From Candidatus Latescibacterota bacterium (lineage in GTDB: Bacteria; Latescibacterota; UBA2968), in assembly GCA_022823725.1 (NCBI GenBank), contig JAJEHL010000050.1, positions 62,001-126,000 of the forward strand: 64,000 nt of DNA, written 5' to 3'. The position numbers and the translations under genes were made by a program. The notes beneath the pieces were generated by a model. It did not search any database. It was not told the origin of the DNA and worked only from the letters and a program-made list of their open reading frames with translations. Positions within the stretch are counted from its first letter, which is position 1. Every line of letters begins with the position of its first letter. Shown in pieces: positions 61,713-64,000 of this stretch.

Positions 61713-62672
61713 CTACTTTGCTCTTATCTGCTGGTATAAATTGGGGATTGTCTCCCGGTGGTCGCCCTGAATATAATAGCTTTCGCCGCCGTCTCGCACG
61801 GTGCGGACGAGGATGGTTTTGAAGGGGCGGTAGTAGTAGCGGGGGTCGGTTTTTGGGGCTTCGGTGTCGAGGTCGGCACCAAGGGGGATGAGGTCGAAGA
61901 CTGCTGTGGTAAATCTGGCGATGCTACGGCCTTCCTGGCGGGCGACATTGCGGGCCATGGCGAGGGCTTTGAGATAGACTTCAGGCCCCATGATGGCCGT
62001 GCCGATGTTGAGCAGGACGCCGCCTTCGAGTTGGGTAATGGATTCTGTAAAAATTAAGAAGTCGGTGTAGGTGCTTGCGCCAATCGCGGCGCCGTCGCAA
62101 TTGGGGTGTTCGTGGACGATGTCATAACCGATGCTGACGTGTGTGGTGATAGGGATATTGAGCCGGACAGCAGCGGCAAAAATGCTGATGTCTTTGTGCG
62201 GGTAATTGCCTTCGAGGATGTCGCGTCCGACCGCTTCGCCCAGTCCTATGCCCTTTTGCGCCGCTGTTTGGGCGATGAGGTTGAGGTCGCCTGTTTCTGT
62301 CCACAGCCCAAATTCTCCGGTGCGGATATATTTGCCCACGCTTTCGGTGGTCGCGCCGATGCGGGCAAATTCGTAGTCGTGGATGGCACAGGCGCCATTG
62401 CCCGCGATATGGGTGATGAGGCCGCGTTCCATCAGGTCGATGAGATAGCGCGCGGCGCCGGCGCGAATGACGTGTGCGCCGATTATAAAGATGACCGAGC
62501 GATTGTTTTGCCTGGCGCGTATTATTCGATCTGCGACGATGGGAAGGTTGGGGTTGTCAAAAGGTGGGATTGGCGCATTGAGGGCGGGGATTTGATCGAC
62601 AGAGAGGTCGTGTTCCCGCTGGTTGAGCGGCCGGAGTTTGAGTTTGGAGCGGTCGAAGGTTTTGTAGGGCAT
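61713..62672 (-). CDS. deoxyhypusine-synthase-superfamily protein
   Basis: A 319-residue cytoplasmic protein. SVIFIIGAHVIRAGAARYLI, LITHIAGNGACAIHDYEFA and the later GVLLNIGTAIMGPEVYLKAL with Ala/Gly-rich turns match the NAD-binding fold of the deoxyhypusine/homospermidine synthase superfamily as I know it from planctomycete-like genomes. True DHS modifies eIF-5A with a spermidine-derived group, and its catalytic Lys is not apparent here, so a different reaction is likely. It is the third gene of a minus-strand run with a sulfotransferase and a sugar isomerase. A weak ribosome site precedes the ATG. Confidence 0.65.
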   Translation of the reverse strand: MPYKTFDRSKLKLRPLNQREHDLSVDQIPALNAPIPPFDNPNLPIVADRIIRARQNNRSVIFIIGAHVIRAGAARYLIDLMERGLITHIAGNGACAIHDYEFARIGATTESVGKYIRTGEFGLWTETGDLNLIAQTAAQKGIGLGEAVGRDILEGNYPHKDISIFAAAVRLNIPITTHVSIGYDIVHEHPNCDGAAIGASTYTDFLIFTESITQLEGGVLLNIGTAIMGPEVYLKALAMARNVARQEGRSIARFTTAVFDLIPLGADLDTEAPKTDPRYYYRPFKTILVRTVRDGGESYYIQGDHRETIPNLYQQIRAK

Positions 62673-62682
62673 GTTCGCGGTT

Positions 62683-63405
62683 CTAAATGTATTGATATTC
62701 TTTCATCGCGGGATGTAAAAACTCAAAATCATGGACGCCATCATCGGTTTTCCACCTGTCCACGGAATCGGGACGCACGATTACTTTGCCCAATGGAAAT
62801 CCGAGAAATTCCTCTACCCGCGCAAATGTCTCATCCTGATTTAATATCGCATCCTCAAATCGCACGGTGATACAGTGTTTGGGCTCGGGTGTGGATTTCA
62901 TGATTTCATACTGGTACAGCCAGGAGATTGCCCGCCGCTCGCGTATGTCATCTGTTTGCGGATATGGAATATCGAAATCGTTCAAATCATCTGTTTTGTG
63001 TCCACTTAAGATGCAGTCGCGGGGATCGCGCACCCAGTGAATGTATTTTGCATCGGGAAACATGCGTACAATCCATGGATAGACCAGTGTGGTTTCGGGT
63101 AATTTCCATCCGTAGTTCTCGTAGCGTTTTCTGGGGGGAAGCACGTCTTGCAAATAGGTTTCGACCAGGTGGATGAACTCGGGATCGATGTCCATGGTGT
63201 GCAAGGCATCAAAATCCCACGATAGGTCGCCATTCCATTTTACGTATTTTGCCATTACGCGGCACGCATCATAAAGCGCCTGGGGGGGCATTTTATCGCC
63301 CGATGCATTGATCAAGCGTCCCATGTACATACCGCTGGCATAGAGTGTGTGCGAGATTAACCGCGTGCCCGAATGTCCGCGTCCGATAACTGTGATTAAC
63401 GACAA
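62683..63405 (-). CDS. sulfotransferase-family protein
   Basis: A 240-residue protein with both PAPS-binding elements: the 5'-phosphosulfate loop VIGRGHSGTRLISHTLYASG at the start and the 3'-phosphate motif YIHWVRDPRDCILSGHK near residue 125. FEDAILNQDETFARVEEFLG is the usual late sulfotransferase helix. It would transfer sulfate from PAPS to a hydroxyl or amine, the opposite of the window's sulfatases. The start codon is TTG with TAAGGAGG about 7 nt upstream. It lies 10 nt before the deoxyhypusine-synthase-like gene and 12 nt after the isomerase gene. Confidence 0.88.
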   Translation of the reverse strand: MSLITVIGRGHSGTRLISHTLYASGMYMGRLINASGDKMPPQALYDACRVMAKYVKWNGDLSWDFDALHTMDIDPEFIHLVETYLQDVLPPRKRYENYGWKLPETTLVYPWIVRMFPDAKYIHWVRDPRDCILSGHKTDDLNDFDIPYPQTDDIRERRAISWLYQYEIMKSTPEPKHCITVRFEDAILNQDETFARVEEFLGFPLGKVIVRPDSVDRWKTDDGVHDFEFLHPAMKEYQYI

Positions 63406-63417
63406 GGTTCTACCTCC

Positions 63418-64000
63418 TTATAGTTTTTTTTCAAATTCATTTTTGATACGAATTTTGTCGGCTGCATTTCCAAATCCCAGGCTGAACCATCCTTCGTAGC
63501 CCATGGCGTTTAAGCGTTTGAAGAGCGCGTCAAAATCTATGGATCCTTCCCCCGGCACCAGGTGTATTTCATAATCGCCATTGTTGTCATTTACGCGTAC
63601 CTGGCCGATGTTATTTACGCCAAATGCATCGAGAAATCCCGCCCAGCCCTCGGGCACGAGATGTCCGTGCGCGATGTTGAAAGCCCACTTGAAGTGATCG
63701 GATTGTATGGCTTCAAAAAACCATTGTGTCTCTTCGACATTGTGTGGCAAATAGTGTATCTCGGCGTGTTCGGGTTCCAGATTGTGATTTTCAAAATAGA
63801 TCGCTACATCGGTTTTTTCCGCGCGATTTACCAGTCGTTTCATGCGTTCTATGGCAGCTTCGCGGCGCGGACCTGTATCGCCGAAGTGATAGCCCCCATG
63901 GCCGACGACCCAGCCGCATCCCAACTGGACCGCCAGATCAAAGTTGGCGTTCACATAGTCATTGACGGCCTCGGATAATATCGGTACGTATTCGGCATTG
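63418..64000 (-). CDS. sugar phosphate isomerase/epimerase, 5' end outside window
   Basis: At least 193 codons are in the window; the frame stays open to the edge (in-frame codons continue past 63954, so the GTG there is probably internal). Blocks VVGHGGYHFGDTG, IYFENHNLEPEHAEIHYLPH, WAFNIAHGHLVPEGW, YEIHLVPGEGSIDFDALFKR and GWFSLGFGNA belong to the xylose-isomerase-like TIM-barrel family with Glu/His/Asp metal ligands. It is first in the run with the sulfotransferase. It differs from the isomerase at 54449, so the two probably act on different sugars. Confidence 0.88.
   Translation of the reverse strand, partial: NAEYVPILSEAVNDYVNANFDLAVQLGCGWVVGHGGYHFGDTGPRREAAIERMKRLVNRAEKTDVAIYFENHNLEPEHAEIHYLPHNVEETQWFFEAIQSDHFKWAFNIAHGHLVPEGWAGFLDAFGVNNIGQVRVNDNNGDYEIHLVPGEGSIDFDALFKRLNAMGYEGWFSLGFGNAADKIRIKNEFEKKL

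Noticed and set aside
62106-62870. 254-residue plus-strand frame over the deoxyhypusine-synthase-like and sulfotransferase genes
   Set aside because: Both minus-strand genes have clear motifs; this frame has none.

Overview
The window reads as chromosomal DNA of an uncultivated Gram-negative bacterium. The evidence is an Omp85-type barrel, an ExbB/ExbD/TonB set, an RND exporter, a LysM amidase and a PspA operon. Surface proteins with paired EF-hand (dockerin-like) motifs, many sulfatases, Gfo/Idh/MocA and TIM-barrel sugar genes, and a DUF6785-type membrane protein are a mix I associate with Latescibacterota/Poribacteria-like lineages. That placement is inference. No rRNA, tRNA, CRISPR array, phage or transposase was recognised.

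Layout. 1-3.9 kb: a minus-strand envelope-stress operon (pspA, a membrane/winged-helix protein, three small PspB-like proteins, a small hydrophobic protein, an ECF sigma factor, an NfeD-like protein) behind a textbook sigma-54 promoter. 4.1-12.7 kb: housekeeping genes (LysM amidase, copA, M29 aminopeptidase, hisA, thiL, a GGQ release-factor-like protein, rpsA), with thiL bracketed by heptamer repeat arrays. 12.8-19.1 kb: the most unusual locus, an ECF sigma factor, its probable anti-sigma factor, two exported caspase-like proteins with C-terminal outer-membrane barrels, and between them a DUF4252-like/Omp85-barrel fusion. 19.1-25.6 kb: a cohesin/dockerin-like protein, a leucine-rich-repeat protein with an Asp/Lys tail, an ankyrin protein and a Fic protein. 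25.6-30.3 kb: YbdK-type ligase, M20 amidohydrolase, a small membrane protein, a SpoU methyltransferase and a secreted beta-propeller.

30.3-36.1 kb: a minus-strand operon in which guaB leads a sulfatase, an SGNH hydrolase, a Gfo/Idh/MocA oxidoreductase and a glutamine amidotransferase, behind a strong promoter and a terminated structured leader. 36.3-41.3 kb: TPR protein, exbB, two exbD, tonB, second TPR protein. 41.3-45.5 kb: MFS transporter, nth, enolase-superfamily enzyme, sulfatase. 45.6-50.2 kb: comM/yifB, a toxin-antitoxin pair, penicillin-acylase-type hydrolase. 50.2-55.3 kb: a minus-strand operon of a sugar isomerase/epimerase and three sulfatases. 55.5-64 kb: RND exporter, second toxin-antitoxin pair, DUF6785-like membrane protein, then a minus-strand run of a deoxyhypusine-synthase-like protein, a sulfotransferase and a sugar isomerase cut by the window edge.

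Functionally the accessory content points to use of small sulfated carbohydrates or esters (five sulfatases, all without signal peptides) and to an elaborate cell surface. Four genes begin within about 20 nt of an apparent intrinsic terminator, which suggests attenuation or unusual initiation is common here.
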